Notes: generated by a model from the sequence alone, not told the origin. 64,000 nt of DNA from Phialocephala subalpina (GCA_900073065.1 FJOG01000020.1:28859-92858); one strand, 5' to 3'. Positions 24,101 through 37,348 are shown, numbered from the stretch's first letter. A program made the numbers and translations.

Positions 24101-24651
24101 CTACTGTTGGAAAGATCAGTCATTTCCTCTTTGCGCCTGTCTCCCCGTCTGAAAGTAGGATTGGTGATATCGTCGCGCATCTCTCCTCGAGACGAATCAG
24201 AAGTCCACCAAGAGTCAGTCTCGCGCTCTCGCCTGGATCTAATTTCGTCTCGAATTTTATTGTCTCGAGGTTTTTCGTCCGTAGGCATCGTACCTAGGGC
24301 TTTGCTGATATCAACGGTGGTTGGAGGGAGTCGTCTTTGGTCGCAACTATCAAGATGTATTTGTCTCGTCCAAATGTTAACTTCTTCAGCAATCTCCTCC
24401 TCTGTGAAACCGCGCGAGGCAAGACGCTGAACCCAATGAGTTAAGACGTTTGGCCACTGGACGGTAAGCTGGGTGGGATTCTTGCGATGAATGTCGAACC
24501 AACGGAAGAAAGTCGCAAATGTTTCGCGTTTGGTCGTGTCTGGATGAAGTGTCTTAGACAAGGTGCTGATAGATATAGTGCAGACTGTTCTCTCGCTTAA
24601 ACCCTCAAACTCTCTGGCGGTCATATGAGAAATGCCCCGCATATATGACAT
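21126..24651 (-). CDS. Large disordered protein with twin CCHC zinc knuckles
   Basis: Four exons: 24006-24651, 23848-23861 (only 14 nt), 22995-23770 and 21126-22944, in phase, 1084 residues. Residues 1-115 form a helical region of unknown type (HMTAREFEGLSERTV). Two zinc knuckles follow: C209, C212, H217, C222 (GHHLQVCPTNLDPD) and C240, C243, H249, C254 (EHFKSLCPRNTDP), each with a C-P-x-N-x-D-P tail like the knuckle of Mpe1/RBBP6. The tiny exon supplies the GHHLQ of the first knuckle. The long C-terminal part is acidic and basic low complexity, with a tandem repeat (ARPIRKAPVIRAT... and ARPIRVAPVIQAT...). RNA binding is likely from the knuckles. The 5' end is uncertain because an assembly gap lies just upstream. 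Confidence 0.77.
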
Positions 24652-24983
24652 CGTGTCTGTTCAATTGAAAGTAACCTTTGCGCTGAAGTCTGGGACGAGA
24701 GTTTTGTGTCGTTGAGAGAAGCTGCTGGTTCAATGGAAATACGCGAGTTAGGCGAGATGCCCCTTCCCGCCCTGTGGAGGTCAATTGGGTAGGAACGAGA
24801 TGGGACATGCGCCTTTCCGTCTGAAGACGGGATGTAGACGTGCGTTTCATCAACGATGACGAACTCGAGAAGAATGCTTGTCGTCTTCCGGCTAGGCATA
24901 TCAGTATCTTCATGGGTTTCAATTCTACAATCAGCTCGGCCTCTGCCATTCAGATAGACTGTATGGGTCCCGATACTGCCCAT
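24652..24983 (-). other. Possible upstream exon or 5' UTR of the zinc-knuckle gene
   Basis: One frame stays open from an ATG at 24983 and reads MGSIGTHTVYLNGRG...LLEFVIVDETHVYIP, which looks protein-like. It is in a different frame from the next exon and I find no clean splice pair linking them. It may be a first exon, part of another gene cut by the gap, or untranslated leader. Confidence 0.35.
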
Positions 24984-25021
24984 ACACAAGAGGCTCCCAG
25001 GAGCTCACCTAACCTAGTAAA

Positions 25022-25547
25022 NNNNNNNNNNNNNNNNNNNNNNNNNNNNNNNNNNNNNNNNNNNNNNNNNNNNNNNNNNNNNNNNNNNNNNNNNNNNNNN
25101 NNNNNNNNNNNNNNNNNNNNNNNNNNNNNNNNNNNNNNNNNNNNNNNNNNNNNNNNNNNNNNNNNNNNNNNNNNNNNNNNNNNNNNNNNNNNNNNNNNNN
25201 NNNNNNNNNNNNNNNNNNNNNNNNNNNNNNNNNNNNNNNNNNNNNNNNNNNNNNNNNNNNNNNNNNNNNNNNNNNNNNNNNNNNNNNNNNNNNNNNNNNN
25301 NNNNNNNNNNNNNNNNNNNNNNNNNNNNNNNNNNNNNNNNNNNNNNNNNNNNNNNNNNNNNNNNNNNNNNNNNNNNNNNNNNNNNNNNNNNNNNNNNNNN
25401 NNNNNNNNNNNNNNNNNNNNNNNNNNNNNNNNNNNNNNNNNNNNNNNNNNNNNNNNNNNNNNNNNNNNNNNNNNNNNNNNNNNNNNNNNNNNNNNNNNNN
25501 NNNNNNNNNNNNNNNNNNNNNNNNNNNNNNNNNNNNNNNNNNNNNNN
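25022..25547. other. Assembly gap (526 N)
   Basis: A run of N. Sequence on both sides is normal, so this is a scaffold gap of estimated size. The reading frames drawn through it have no meaning. Confidence 0.99.
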
Positions 25548-25660
25548 TCAGGTCTTCGTTTCAAATAGAGCACGAAGCAGATGTCCCTCAAGTTTACTAG
25601 AGAACCAGATGTTTTAAGAATCCAAGCTTGAGGATTACTATTTCTTTATATGCTTCATTT

Positions 25661-27002
25661 CTATGCAATGACCCCATTGGCGGATTGCTCCTTTTTCTCT
25701 TCCACAGCACCATTCTTCTTGGCGTCCTCAGAGTGAACCTGTGATATGACAGCATCTATCTCCTTCAAGAATCTCGTGACTTCTGGTTCTGTACCAACTG
25801 TGATCCGCAAGCATCCCAGACAGCCATGCTCCTTCCCCCTGAACCTCACTACCACCCCTCTGTTCTCTGCCAATCTCTCATAGACCTTCAATGCCGTAAC
25901 ATTGTCAGGTTTGCCGTGCGTATCCAGTATCTCCACCAACAAGAAATTACTCGCCTTTCCACCTCTGAATCTCCCAACACCCTTCACCTTCGGAAGCTCT
26001 GTTAATAACCTGTCCCTCTGAGCCAGGATATACGATCGGTTCTTCCGCATAACACTTAGTCCTCCTCCCTCTTGCAATGCTTGGCTGGCAATCGCACTGG
26101 TAGGACTGCTGACATTATATGGTGCCTTCAGATTGTTGAGTAGAGCAGCAATAGGTGGCGATGTAAACGCAGCTCCCAGTCGAATACCAGCAAGACCAAA
26201 AGCCTTCGACAGTGTTTGTAAAACCACCAAGTTCGGCCACTCGGCAACCCATTCTGCAAGCGATGACCCTTCTGGTGCGAAGTCGATATATGCCTCATCT
26301 AATACCACCACTCCATTCCATGTAGGATGTTCCAGAACCTGCTGTACATCCTCCTTCTTGATCAGTGACCCGGTAGGATTTCCAGGCGAACAGATGTATA
26401 GGAGCTTGATCGTTGAAGCTTCTGGCGACGAAAGTGTAGAGGTAATGGCAGGGACATCGATACCAAATTCGGGTGCAGCAAGTAATGGAACTTTGACGAG
26501 TCCAACATCGTTCACTTGTGCGGATACAGAGTACATGCCGTACGTTGGTGGGCAGACGAGAATCTTGTCCTTTCCTGGTACACAGAAACACCGCAGCAAC
26601 GCATCAATTGCTTCATCGCTCCCAACTCCAACAAACAGATTCTCTGGCGTTATGTTCTTCGAGGTACGTGCGTGTGTATTTCGTAAATTGCACAGCAGCT
26701 GCTTAAGGTCATGTTGATGAGGATCTGGGTATCGGTTGAGGCCGAGGAAGTCGATTGAAGGGTCATTGGAACTGCTGGACGGCTTCGCGGATCCGTTCAG
26801 GGAGAGAGAAGGTCCGTAGGCGTTTTCGTTCGCATCGAGAAGTATGTTCGTGCCATCGTCTTTGTAGTCACTGCCAATGTGAGTTAATTGCTAAGAAATT
26901 CAAGACGTTCTCCTACTCTCGGGCACAGCGATATGGCTCCAACGCTAGAATATTAGGCCTTGCGCATGTTTGCAAATCGAACGGAGATTTGCGAACAGCC
27001 AT
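25661..27002 (-). CDS. HIS5: Histidinol-phosphate aminotransferase
   Basis: Two exons, 26917-27002 and 25661-26870, 431 residues. A fold-type I PLP enzyme that converts imidazole-acetol phosphate and glutamate to histidinol phosphate, the seventh step of histidine synthesis. Motifs in order: LDANENAYGP, LNRYPDPHQ, VGVGSDEAID, SPGNPTG, VVLDEAYIDFA, the PLP lysine in TLSKAFGLAGIRLG (about K251), and NVTALKVYERLAENRGVVVRF with LRITVGT near the end. The C-terminal tail (EEKKEQSANGVIA) is fungal. All catalytic motifs are intact. Confidence 0.96.
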
Positions 27003-27387
27003 ATTTGCTCAATTGAAGGATGGGAAGAGATGAAGAGTCACTGCTGTTTACTTTTTGGAGGGGCAATTTTTTGGGTCTCCGTTGCCGGCGAGGTGATTGA
27101 GCCAATCAGAGAAATTGTGGCGCCAGGCTCTGGCGAGGCCGACAGAAGGCTGAGAGCGAACTGCCTCGCCGAGACTTCGAGAATATACCCAATTAAATTG
27201 TCAATTTTGACGGATTAATCTGCGGAGAGTGTTCTTGACGCATTGGGACATTCAAGTACACGAAATATGGAGACCATCACACATGAATTGGGGTGGACTG
27301 GAATTGCTGGTTCTTGCTTCCACATTTGGAAACCGGACTGTTATCATGGAAAGCATTGAAATCTATTATTCTGTGGAATTTGAGCAC
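27003..27387. other. Intergenic upstream of HIS5
   Basis: 385 bp with the HIS5 promoter and the 3' end of the SDR gene. No further element is recognised. Confidence 0.5.
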
Positions 27388-28754
27388 TCAAAGTAAAGGC
27401 TCCATTGCCTTGGCTGTATCGACGATGCTCTGTGGGAACGTGATGTATTCAAATCCCATTTCCTTCCTCGCCTTCGAGCCATCAACCTTCACATTCTCAG
27501 GAAGATAGTTCATGTTCTCAACCTTGCCAGTCTCCTTGTTATATCCGACATATCCAACACCTGGGTTCCCAACAGGAATCTTCTCAGCGATAGGCGTACC
27601 TTTGTATGCATAGCGCAAAACATCGGCAATAGCTTGGGAGGGTCCGGATCCTTCGCAGGCAATGTACCTCTCTCCGTCTGCCTTCTCTGGATGTTCGTAG
27701 GCCCAGGTATGCATGAATGCAACATCACGTACATCAACGAAAGAGCCACTTCCGATGTTGGGAGGAACTTCTTTGAATGTTCCCGAGAAAATGTTGAAAA
27801 GTGGTCTGAGAGTCTCATTGAGTTTGGATCCTGATTCGGGGAGTATGACTGGAGGACCGATAACAACAGAAGGGTTGATTGTAGTGATCGCAAAGGATGG
27901 CTGTATTAGTGTCAGTGGCAGAATTGTAAAGCTAAATTGGGAGCAATTACCTTGTACTCGTCTCGGAATTTCCACATTGCCCGGTCAGAGGCGGTTTTGC
28001 TAGCAGCGTATAGCTGTCCTCCCGGGGCAGCAACTCCTTCGGCTTTATCCTTGATCGCTTTCTCAAGAGCGGCGGAAGCCCAATCCTTTTCAGTGAAGGT
28101 ACGAGGTCCTTCTGTCGGATTTATTATAGAAACAACAGACGAGGTAACAACCACTGAGGTCAGTTGCGGGCCAGCTTTAAGAGCCGATGCCAGAATTGTT
28201 TCATTGCCCCGAACGGCAGGAATGACCATCTTTTCGTAAGTTGCGATCGAGAAGTCTAGAGGCGAGGCGGTATGGAAGATTCCATCAACACCTAAAGCGG
28301 TTGTCAGCACGTGACTCTAATTTCTTTTGGAGGCTGTGTCTTCCATCTCCCAGCCTGTTAAGGACAATTGAGGAGGGTAAGCCAAGCTAGGATACCGCAT
28401 GCAGTAAGATTTTTCAGTAGTAAACAACTATTGTTCTTCTTCACAACAAATGGGCTCCAGAAAGTCCAGGCAAGGATGGGAGGTTGAGAGAGCTGTTTGG
28501 AGGTTTGGAGACGTACCTTTTACAGCTTCATCAAATGCTCCATCTACTGTCATATCAGGCACTTCGTAGAACTTGACTCGGTCGGCATACGGGGCATACG
28601 GGCCCTTCAGCAATGGCACCGAGCTCGCTGCTCGACGCGATGTCCCCCTGATAGAATATCCTTTGGAGAGCAGATGAAGACCGAGCACGCCGGCAATGTA
28701 GCCATTGATACCCGTGATGAGAATGGTCTTTCCATTACTTGCTGGAATTGCCAT
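27388..28754 (-). CDS. Extended SDR, dihydroflavonol-4-reductase/aldehyde reductase-like
   Basis: Three exons (28517-28754, 27951-28291, 27388-27900), 363 residues. NAD(P)-binding motif TGINGYIAG at 14-22, a Ser in VVTSSVVS, and the catalytic pair Tyr174/Lys178 in YAASK. Then come INPSVVIGPP and FVDVRDVAFMHTWAYEHP, typical of ketoreductases acting on aldehydes or cinnamoyl/flavonoid-like ketones. The substrate cannot be told from sequence. The frame stays open 47 codons upstream of the chosen ATG, but the protein starting MAIPASNGKTILITG matches the normal family start. No signal peptide; probably cytosolic. Confidence 0.87.
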
Positions 28755-31700
28755 TGCCTCGGAGTTGAAGTTGCGTTGTAGGATGCACTTTCGTTTCAGA
28801 AAAGAACTTGACAACTTGCAAAGGTGGGAAAAAACCGGATAAGGAAAGCAATAACAACTCGCGAAATTTAAAGACGAAGATGGGAGGAAAGCCAACGTTA
28901 TATAACTTGATACTTACTTGGCGATATCGAGATATTGGAACTGCTCTTTAAGCGCCGGAGCTTTTATTGATGGTATCTCCATCCCATCCGTCAAAGAATT
29001 ACTGATCGTGTCGTGATTGCTAAGCACGACTGCAGAATACGTGGAAAGTCTAGATCCTGGCCAATGAGGTTCAGATCAGCGAGCGCATTAACTACGAACG
29101 GCAATAAACGACGACGGACTCGGAAAGCCAACCGTGTTTCGACATTTCGTCACGAAACATGGATAATTGGAAACGTACGAAGTTGGAAGAAGGTTGGGAA
29201 AGGGGTTGGACGAATTTACCCGCCTACGGTGACCCAGCCGAGGGCTTACAGCTTCCAATATCTCTTCGATTCCTTTCGTAATTATTAATTAATATCAAGC
29301 TTTCCATAGACTTCTACAGATATCGTCGTGCTCTAGTGAGCTATGGTCTGGGCATCATTGTTGTCAATTTTCAAGCACGATTAGCTCTCTTCAGCGCTGA
29401 ACAGTCGTGATTTTACCCCTCCATACATGGCCTTCTGCTCTTTCCTGGCAGCTTTGGCAGAAAGGATTGGTCATTTTGCTTGTAGAGACATTTACAAGAG
29501 GGGAATATACAGCCTTTGCTCCATCACTGAAATTCCAATTACCAATTTGTCATTTCTTCCTCGTCCTGTCTCTCGATCGGTGGGTCGTCTGTCCTGGCTC
29601 CAGGAGATCTTCAGACACCAACTCCATGACTTTCCTAGGCGCATAAAACAACAGACGTACCATGAAATTGCAGACTGCCTTCTCGCTATATGTCGGTTGG
29701 ATGATCTCTTTCAGGCAATTCTGGCGCATTGACTATGTCAAGATATGCATACCCCTTATGCCACAGTAATATAATGATGGATTGAACTCTTTCAGCCTGC
29801 CGACATGCAACCTTCGAGGTGAGAAACGTACCAAGAGATAGCTATTTGATCTCGAGGTACCGTTCCACTAGGTATCTCTTGCTCCGGATGCAACAAATAT
29901 TCGGGTGTGGGCTTCATACAGGCTACCATGAGCCGACAAGCAGTCTTCTCATGGTATTGGACTTCTCAGAACACAGAGTATGGGACGAAAACGACATCCC
30001 CTGAAACCGGCCATCATCCCGAGGAGAAAGCATGGCAAACTTGGGATCGAGGTGAATGAACAAGAATGCCAGATCGCAAAAGAAAAGCATGACAACAAGG
30101 TGCTTCTCGTGTTCATGGCATTAGCTGATTGGTACGCAAGCACTGCGGTCGAAGATAGCCTGGTTGAGGCGTGCGAACCAGACTAATAGGATCGAACTAC
30201 TACCAGATCGGAAGGGTATGGCAACAGGTTCGTAGTTGCGGAGTTATGGCAGCTTCTGTTTTGTCGCTTCGGTTGACGTTGCCCCGCAGCCAAAAAGAGG
30301 AGTCCTCGGGAGAGCAGACACTGATCCAAGTTACATCACCGATACAGTTGCTACGATGTACCGTTTATCAAGTCAAAATATCAAGAGTCCTACGCGCGAG
30401 GAGGAATCGAGTGAATAGGCGAGTATCAGTTCTTTTTCCAGCGATTCACGCGCAGAGTCATGTGACGTACCCCAATCTTCAACCCCGTCTGTTGAGCTTA
30501 TATGGAATGGGAAGTGGAGGTTACAATCTGGGAGCATGGCAAATATATATATTGAGCATATGTGCCAGCTTTTGGAAGTACCACAGGCAAAACAAAAGAG
30601 CGTGCAAACCGGTGAATATGTCACTGAAGTCCAGCAGAGACAAGCCCTGAGATGAACAATTTTGGATACAAAGGGATTGTGAAAAGTTTGAATTGACCTT
30701 CACCTTGGAAGCGGAGTTGAAAGTCCGTCTGTATTATCAAGACTACTGCTTTATATGATCTCTAACTTGAATTGGGCAACTCAGAAGTGGCGACTCATGT
30801 CGACGAGTCCCCTTGAGTTCTGTTGTCATATCAGAACTTGAAGGAAAGCAAGAACACATAAGCAGAACTTGGGAACTGAGACAAAGAGCAGAGAGCCAAA
30901 ATTCCAATGAGAGAATATGAGGACGGTTTGTGAAAGAAGAAACCTCCCCATACTCGAAAACAAGCGAGACTCAAAAAGGGGGCGGGGTTAGACCTCTCGC
31001 TCGGACTTAACAAGGGCCTGCATCATGACCCACATAATAGATTAAGAGGCTGATGAGGCTGACCCAACGACCAGGAGCCGAGACGACGATCTTGTCAGAC
31101 GTTACTTCTTACCTTAAAGAAGCTACCGAGCTGTCTGGGCCGTATTCCTCGTCTCGTATTCGCGGGGTTCAAGTTCTTCTCGAAGAGGAACATGGGGTGG
31201 ATGCTGATGACTTGAGACAATAGTGTATGGAAGTAAGAAGGGTTTTTGGGGGATACGGTCGTGCGCTCATTTGTGGCGAATTTGCGGTGATTGGTTGGGT
31301 TGAACGACATGCCATGGCCGCTCTTGCATGAAGCAGGAATTGAAGGGGAGTTTGAGGCAATGTCATTCTTGAAAGACCGAAACTGGAAGAACCCTCCCAT
31401 GAATGAAATGGAGAAGGGATAAACAGATATTTCGAAGAGCTACGAAGTCAGATTCAAGGTCAAAAAGGAGGCCAGAAAGGATTGGTAAGAACTGACAATA
31501 GATAACAATCAATGACGATATACATTGCCTGCGTCAAATTTTACGGCCGTTGCCCTCGTTTAATCCCTGTCTTTGAAGGTCAGACGATACTCCACATGTA
31601 CATGGTCGCCACTCGAAACATTTTTTCGTGTAAGTGCGGAGTAACATGTCCTAGAGAGCCTCACATACTACTCTCATAGAGAATGATATTGTAGATATTG

Positions 31701-34430
31701 ATTGTTCTGGGAAGGTGCTCGTCTGCTCGTCTACTCGTCCGTAGGTTTTAACACCCATCTTGCCATCTTGGCGGAGGTTCCGCGGTCTTCTTCGGTATTT
31801 CGGTTCTTCGGCTGACCAAGTATCGATAGTCATGTTCAAAGGAGCATCAGACTATGATGTTGACCTTTCCTTGTGGCAGCGGACATATCTAACGCCGAGA
31901 TCCAGACTCGGGAACGAACTGACCATCCCCGGAGACCCGAGAATTCTTTTCCTTCGCTCGTCAAAAGTCAGTGGCTTCCTTGGAAGGGGCAAGACAGAAT
32001 CTGCCAGGGAGGGAAGAGTCTTTTTGATTACTAGATCGAAGAATCTTTCTCGCGGATTCTTCGAAACCAGGTTCCCGAGGCGATGGATAGCGACACCTGG
32101 TTCCTAACTTGCTCGTTCGCGTCGTTCTCAGTGCTGATGACCGGTCCCGAGTTTCCTGACGCAGTAGTGACTAGGACGTATATCCTTGAGTGATACCTCG
32201 TGAACGCAGGCCAATGCAATGGGTTGCCTTCTGTCTTCGGCGAAGGAGCCGTCGTATTCTCAATCTTCCTCCTTCCACTTCGCCGCTATGCTTGACAGAT
32301 ACCGAAGACGCGATTCGTCTGCTAGCTTTCCAACTCAGAGTCCTCCGGGTTATATCGGGAGAAGTATGTCAGCCCGTTAATGTTGCTCGAGATGGCGTCC
32401 TGTTCGCCACAACTCGTAACCAGCCCCCTCGTGAACGTACATCCGGGGGCCATTAAGAATGGTTCCCCATGGCCCAGAGTCGGAGGGACATCAAATTTAC
32501 CCCGATATTTCCATGGTCGAATCTTCTGCCGGCGGGCATTTCGATTTAGCGCGAGGCCGCGGAAGCTCATCTGCTACGTTGAGGATGTAGAATGAGCGAT
32601 ATGGCAAAGGAGCCTCATGAGAAACGAAAGGATGTTGGCGGATTTAACGATCTGTAATGAAGTGTTAGCGGGTGGTCAATTACTTTATACAGTTGCATAC
32701 ATATGCAAGTTGATTCCTATCTCCATTGGATAGCACCTCAGCAAGATAGTGATCATGAGCCTTTTCGCTCTCGGTCTCAACCTAAACAGCCGAGGTTCGT
32801 CGTACTTCTTCCACTAAAGAGTCGAGAAGTGCTTCGAGAGGCCGTGCGTTTGCTGGAAGTTCGATCTGTAAGGATACAGTAATAATGAGTATTCGTCGTG
32901 GAAGAGAGAGAGGCTCATTGTTGGAAGACCGTGCCTGCCGAGCAGAACCGTAAATCCGCGTCGCTATCCTACCACAAGTGCGATCGCCGATATACTTCTG
33001 TCGGCGTTCCCAGGTACCGCGGCAGCCGCCTGACTACCGTTTACACAGTCAGGGGATATCAAATGGAGACGCAAAACAACATCATCAAACATGAATAGAC
33101 TGCAGGTACTAAACTAAAATCAATAGAGACTCGATAGAATCTTCCCCAAACAATTCAGCGCCGAAGGTCGATACCTAACCATTACTCTGCTTGCGAAAGT
33201 TGGGGGTCACAAGAAATTTCATGCAAGATAGACGACGCAATTATGTACTCTGAAGACACCCCCACAAGCCGAGACATCTTCGGGTGTCCACCAAGTGTCC
33301 ACCTGGGCAATTATCGAGATCTCTGGAGCGCCATACCCTCCTTTGCCATCTTGGTAAGCAGTCTCCAAATCATTTGAGACAGTGACGAAATTCTCCTATA
33401 TGGAGGAGAATGAGGCTTTCGTAGGGCAGTAAACTTCCCACCACGTTGGACTATGGAGAACCTTCCCAGATCCCCCAAAAAAAGTGGGCGGAACTTTCGC
33501 CGTTGAGACGTCGGGGCCCGGTCCCGGATTCGTCTCCCTCTCATGGGTACCCAGCAAAAGCAACTGCACGGCGATTATTCATCACGGCATCTCTGGTCTG
33601 TGCATAGTTCAGATAATGGTGAAGGGGGACCAAAGCTAGGTTCTTTGAGAGAATCAGATGATTTTCAATCTCCTGGGATAGCAAATGATATTTGATTGAA
33701 CGCAGCACTTACCGAATGCAGCAAGGTCCCGTCTACGATATAACGGGCTAATTTGTAAACTTCGTTTGTTCGTCGCTGACAATGCAGGGCGAGTATGGCT
33801 TATCGCCTACATGGGATGACTTTTTATTAATGCTTTTTTATGCAATATGTATCATTCTTGTTGAGAATGATTCAGAAATTCGACAACACTTCGTCAGACA
33901 TTCCTTGTTTGCAGATGGGTTGGTAAGATTTTAGGTGGCGCGAAGTCCACTACAGTCAGCTGCAGCTGAGTAGCGGTAACGGCCGTCCATAACAGCCCCC
34001 TAGTTGGCGGCCGGCCCAACACGAAGAACTCGTGTTAGCGTCGACGGGTCCTCAGGTCAGCTATCGCTTCGCAGCAGATCGGGATGTGTTCTTGACGCCT
34101 TTTATTGCCTCACCCGGCCGTATGACTCTGAACTTTGTCTATTTGGAAACCACGCCACAGAAGTTCAAAACGAGATTGAATCGGGTTGCTGGGAATCTCT
34201 TCGACTGCTTGCCACTGTGGGGATTGGTACTGTACTACCTATGGTCCGCGACATAAAGTCTCGATGTGGAGGTGGGTGAGCTAAATCAGAATGCCAAGTC
34301 ATAAAAAGAGTCGTCACAAGTATAACGTTGTTCCCCTCCCTCGATTTGTTCAACTTCAAAGCATCGACAATATCCTGATATCCACGACTTCTTGGGATAA
34401 TTCCTGCATCACGAGGTTCAGTCGAGCACC
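28755..34430. other. 5.7 kb without a recognisable gene
   Basis: Base composition is ordinary, not AT-rich like the 60-63 kb region, and there are no long repeats or inverted arms that I can see. Open frames are short (up to about 160 codons), overlap on several strands and show no motif or splice chain. It may contain decayed genes, long non-coding RNA or genes in families I cannot recognise. Confidence 0.55.
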
Positions 34431-35020
34431 ATGTCTGGAGTTCGAGTACCATACCGACCGGCTAGTGTACTTCCAGCAGGCATCCCGCCCCTGAATCTAT
34501 TCAGACTATGGGCGCATTCTCCTTCGACTCTACCACACGCAATATCTCTGGGAACTGCTTGTTTTCGCGATACCTCCCTCACTCCATATCAGCGAGAGCT
34601 TGTCTGCCTGCTCAACGCCAAACGACTCGCCTGCGAGTATCAGTGCAGGCAGCACATACAGATAGCAAAGACAACCGGGGTCACAGACGCCCAGATTGAG
34701 GCGCTGACTTCGGGAAACATCTACTCGTCGGTCTGGTCAACGTCAGAAAAGGCTTTGTTAGCCTTTGTGGACGAGGTCATTTCTGGCCCAGAAGTAAGCG
34801 ACGAGGTCTTTGCGAACGCGAGAAGATGTTACAGCGATCAACTTCTTGTTGAGGTCGTTACCATGCAGGTAAGAGGCAGCCTTGGGCGTTTTGGGAAAGT
34901 GAACTCACCGGACGGCAGGGCTTTTATTATAGTCTGGCGAGGATCGCAACCGTGTTTCGTGTCGATCTGGAACATACCAGCAGGGCGGCAGGCACAGAAG
35001 CAAATGGTAGAAATAGTTGA
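34431..35020 (+). CDS. AhpD/carboxymuconolactone decarboxylase-like protein
   Basis: Two exons, 34431-34868 and 34919-35020, 179 residues. The all-helical core shows LFRLWAHSPSTLPHA, LTPYQRELVCLLNAKRL, the cysteine/histidine stretch CEYQCRQHIQIA in the family's usual place (C-E-Y-x-x-x-H), and GVTDAQIEAL, followed by LLVEVVTMQGFYYSLARI across the intron. AhpD members are thiol peroxidases; other members act on lactones. The spacing of the two cysteines is not a clean CXXC, so peroxidase activity is not assured. Confidence 0.82.
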
Positions 35021-35282
35021 ACTGCCGGTTGATGATAGAAACGAGGGGAAAGGAGTCTTTGATTCAGCATTGTTCTTGATTAGATGCTTGTTATTTTCCC
35101 GCTTGGCGCAATGTTTGGAGTGTAGGCGTTCTTCTCGATGATTGCTGGGCGAGACACTACCAGGGCAGGCGAAGCTGCCTCGTATGAAACCGCATGACAG
35201 ATTCAGAGGACAAATGTTTTTCCCAAATTGGATTAGGTAATCGCACCGGCGGCGACGTTTCTGATCAAGGCCTTAGGCTAGG

Positions 35283-37348
35283 CTAATCATGATCTCTCAT
35301 CAATCCCTCAGCCTCTCCATCTCTCCCCACAGAATTCAGCTCTAAGCTATCCCCGCCGCCTCCAGTTTTCTTAACAAGACCTGCCATTCGGGCAGCATCT
35401 GCCGACCCCCTTTCTGCGTTGACAATCCAGATCAGAGGTGCCGGCAAAGCAGTCATTATCGCTAGGAACGCGAAGGCTGGCCGAATCGTCCCCGAGCGAT
35501 CCACGATTGCTCCCACGATAGCAGGTCCTACAGCGGAACTTCCTTTGTCGGTGATGGCGTAAAGGGCATAGAAAGCGGCCTCCTGCCCTGGTGGAATCAA
35601 TTGACCGAAGAACGAACGACAGTGAGAAGACAATCCTCCCATGACTATGCCATAAACAACACCGAGGATATAGATCTCCCAAGGCTTCTGAAGCCCAATA
35701 ACCCCCCACGACTTGAACAACGGAATATAGCCTAATAGTCCGTAGATGGGAATGACTTCCATCAAAGCTATACATGCGACAATGGTGTGATTGGTTTTCA
35801 ATGCAAAACGGCGAGCGAGGATCGGCCAGGCAAAAGCACCTGCAATACCCATTGTAGTGACTGTAATTGACAGCAAGGCGATGGGAACGGTACCCATCTT
35901 GAGCTCGGTTCGCGCGAAGAGGATGGCGGTTCCTGATATGGTGGCGGTGGCATCCGAGAGAAGAAACCCTGCCCATCAAGATCTCGGAGTCAGCTAACTT
36001 CTTTTGTATGTTTCGAGGGCAAATATGCATGTCTCAAGAGTGCTTCTGGAGCACAGTTGGAGTGCATTGGAGCAATGCACTCCAGAGACATTCCGGAAGA
36101 GGAAATAATTCTCCGAGAAATTGACACTTACAGGCAATCAGGAAGATGACGACCTCGCGAAGCTTACTTGCCACCTTGACCGTTTTCCAGAGGGACATCC
36201 AAGCAAACGAGATATATACCAAACCCGAGCGCCAACGTCCGCCACTTGACAGCGTACTTTTCAAAGGTGGGCCAGGACGATCTCGCAAAGACAGCATGGA
36301 AGGTATGCTGAAAAGGAACCACCACAGCCCAACCAGCAGAAGGACGAGGCGAAGAGCAAGTGTGGACGATACGGACATCTTCGACAAGAAAAAGAGAATC
36401 AGAATACTGAGAAGTTGGACGAACACAGCTGCGAGGTAACCGATACCGACCCCTTTTGAAGAGATCGCGGTCGATAGCTTGAGTGCAGTAGCATCCGTTG
36501 TGTGGAACTTGGAGTGGCGGGTGTGAAGTCCGGCGTGCTCTGACGATTCTCTGTGTCTCAGACTGGGAGATTCAGGATGCAGTGCTTCTGTCGTCGAGTC
36601 GAGGCTGTCCTCATCTACTCTTGTATCCGGATGGTTTGCGACCAGTAATGGTAGGTAGCTGTTGAGCAGGACGAAGGACGAACCAAGGCATGTAACGGAG
36701 ATGATGGTCAGGACAGACCCCACCAAGAAGATTTGTGGTACAACGAGCATGAACAGCATCGAGCATGTTGCCCCGGTGAAGGCGAAAGAAAGCAGTAATT
36801 TCTTCCGATATGTGCCTGTCATGCATATGAGTCTCGAATTTGTGTAGGTTCAAGAGCAACGTACCATGGTCGGCGACTGAACTGAATGAGACGAGAGCAA
36901 GCGCTTGAACAAGGACTGCCAAGGAGAATGTATACATCGCGTAGCTCGATGTGGTCATCTCAAATCCAAGAACGTGGACAATGCATTGATTGTTGTCTGA
37001 CTCAGCAGCTCTTGACAACACTCTTGCAGCAGTCTTTCCAGCCTCAGCGGCAGTTTTTGCTGCCATGCAGGAGACACTCCTATCGGACCATAGAACGCCA
37101 CGTTCCCGAGCTAGTTGTTCCAAAGTGACCGGAAGGAAAGAGCCTGGGAGGGGTTGATGATTAGGTACAGATATCCAGGATGGACGATAATCTTGCTTAC
37201 CCACACCACACACAGCAAAGACTTCTGCAGCCAGGCTGTACGCGTAGAACCCCTTCAACTCTCGGTCTGCAGTCGGTGAGACATCCTCTCCTTCGTATCG
37301 AGGCTCTCGCTGACCCCGCGGCGGCCTCGCAGCGCCGCCATTTTCCAT
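35283..37348 (-). CDS. ATG22: Autophagy-related protein 22, vacuolar amino-acid effluxer
   Basis: Four exons (37201-37348, 36865-37143, 36132-36815, 35283-35968), 598 residues, the usual family size. A major-facilitator protein of the vacuole membrane that exports amino acids after autophagic breakdown. Diagnostic: ELKGFYAYSLAAEVFAVCG at the start, SFLPVTLEQLARERGVLW, an inserted Cys/Asn loop, TSSYAMYTFSLAVLVQAL, SSKGVGIGYLAAVFVQ, WFLLSDATATISGTAILFA and GLSSHCRSFFGQLIPPGQEA. About twelve hydrophobic helices are visible. The C-terminal tail is charged and probably cytosolic. It is head to head with SPT3, sharing a 497-bp promoter region. Confidence 0.94.

Noticed and set aside
31095..31400. 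101-codon minus-strand frame with some protein-like texture (LLSQVISIHPMFLFEKN)
   Set aside because: Looks like a possible oxidoreductase fragment, but the resemblance is too weak to name and no other piece is found nearby.
34165..34452. 95-codon minus-strand frame overlapping the AhpD-like start
   Set aside because: Shadow of the other strand with no motif.
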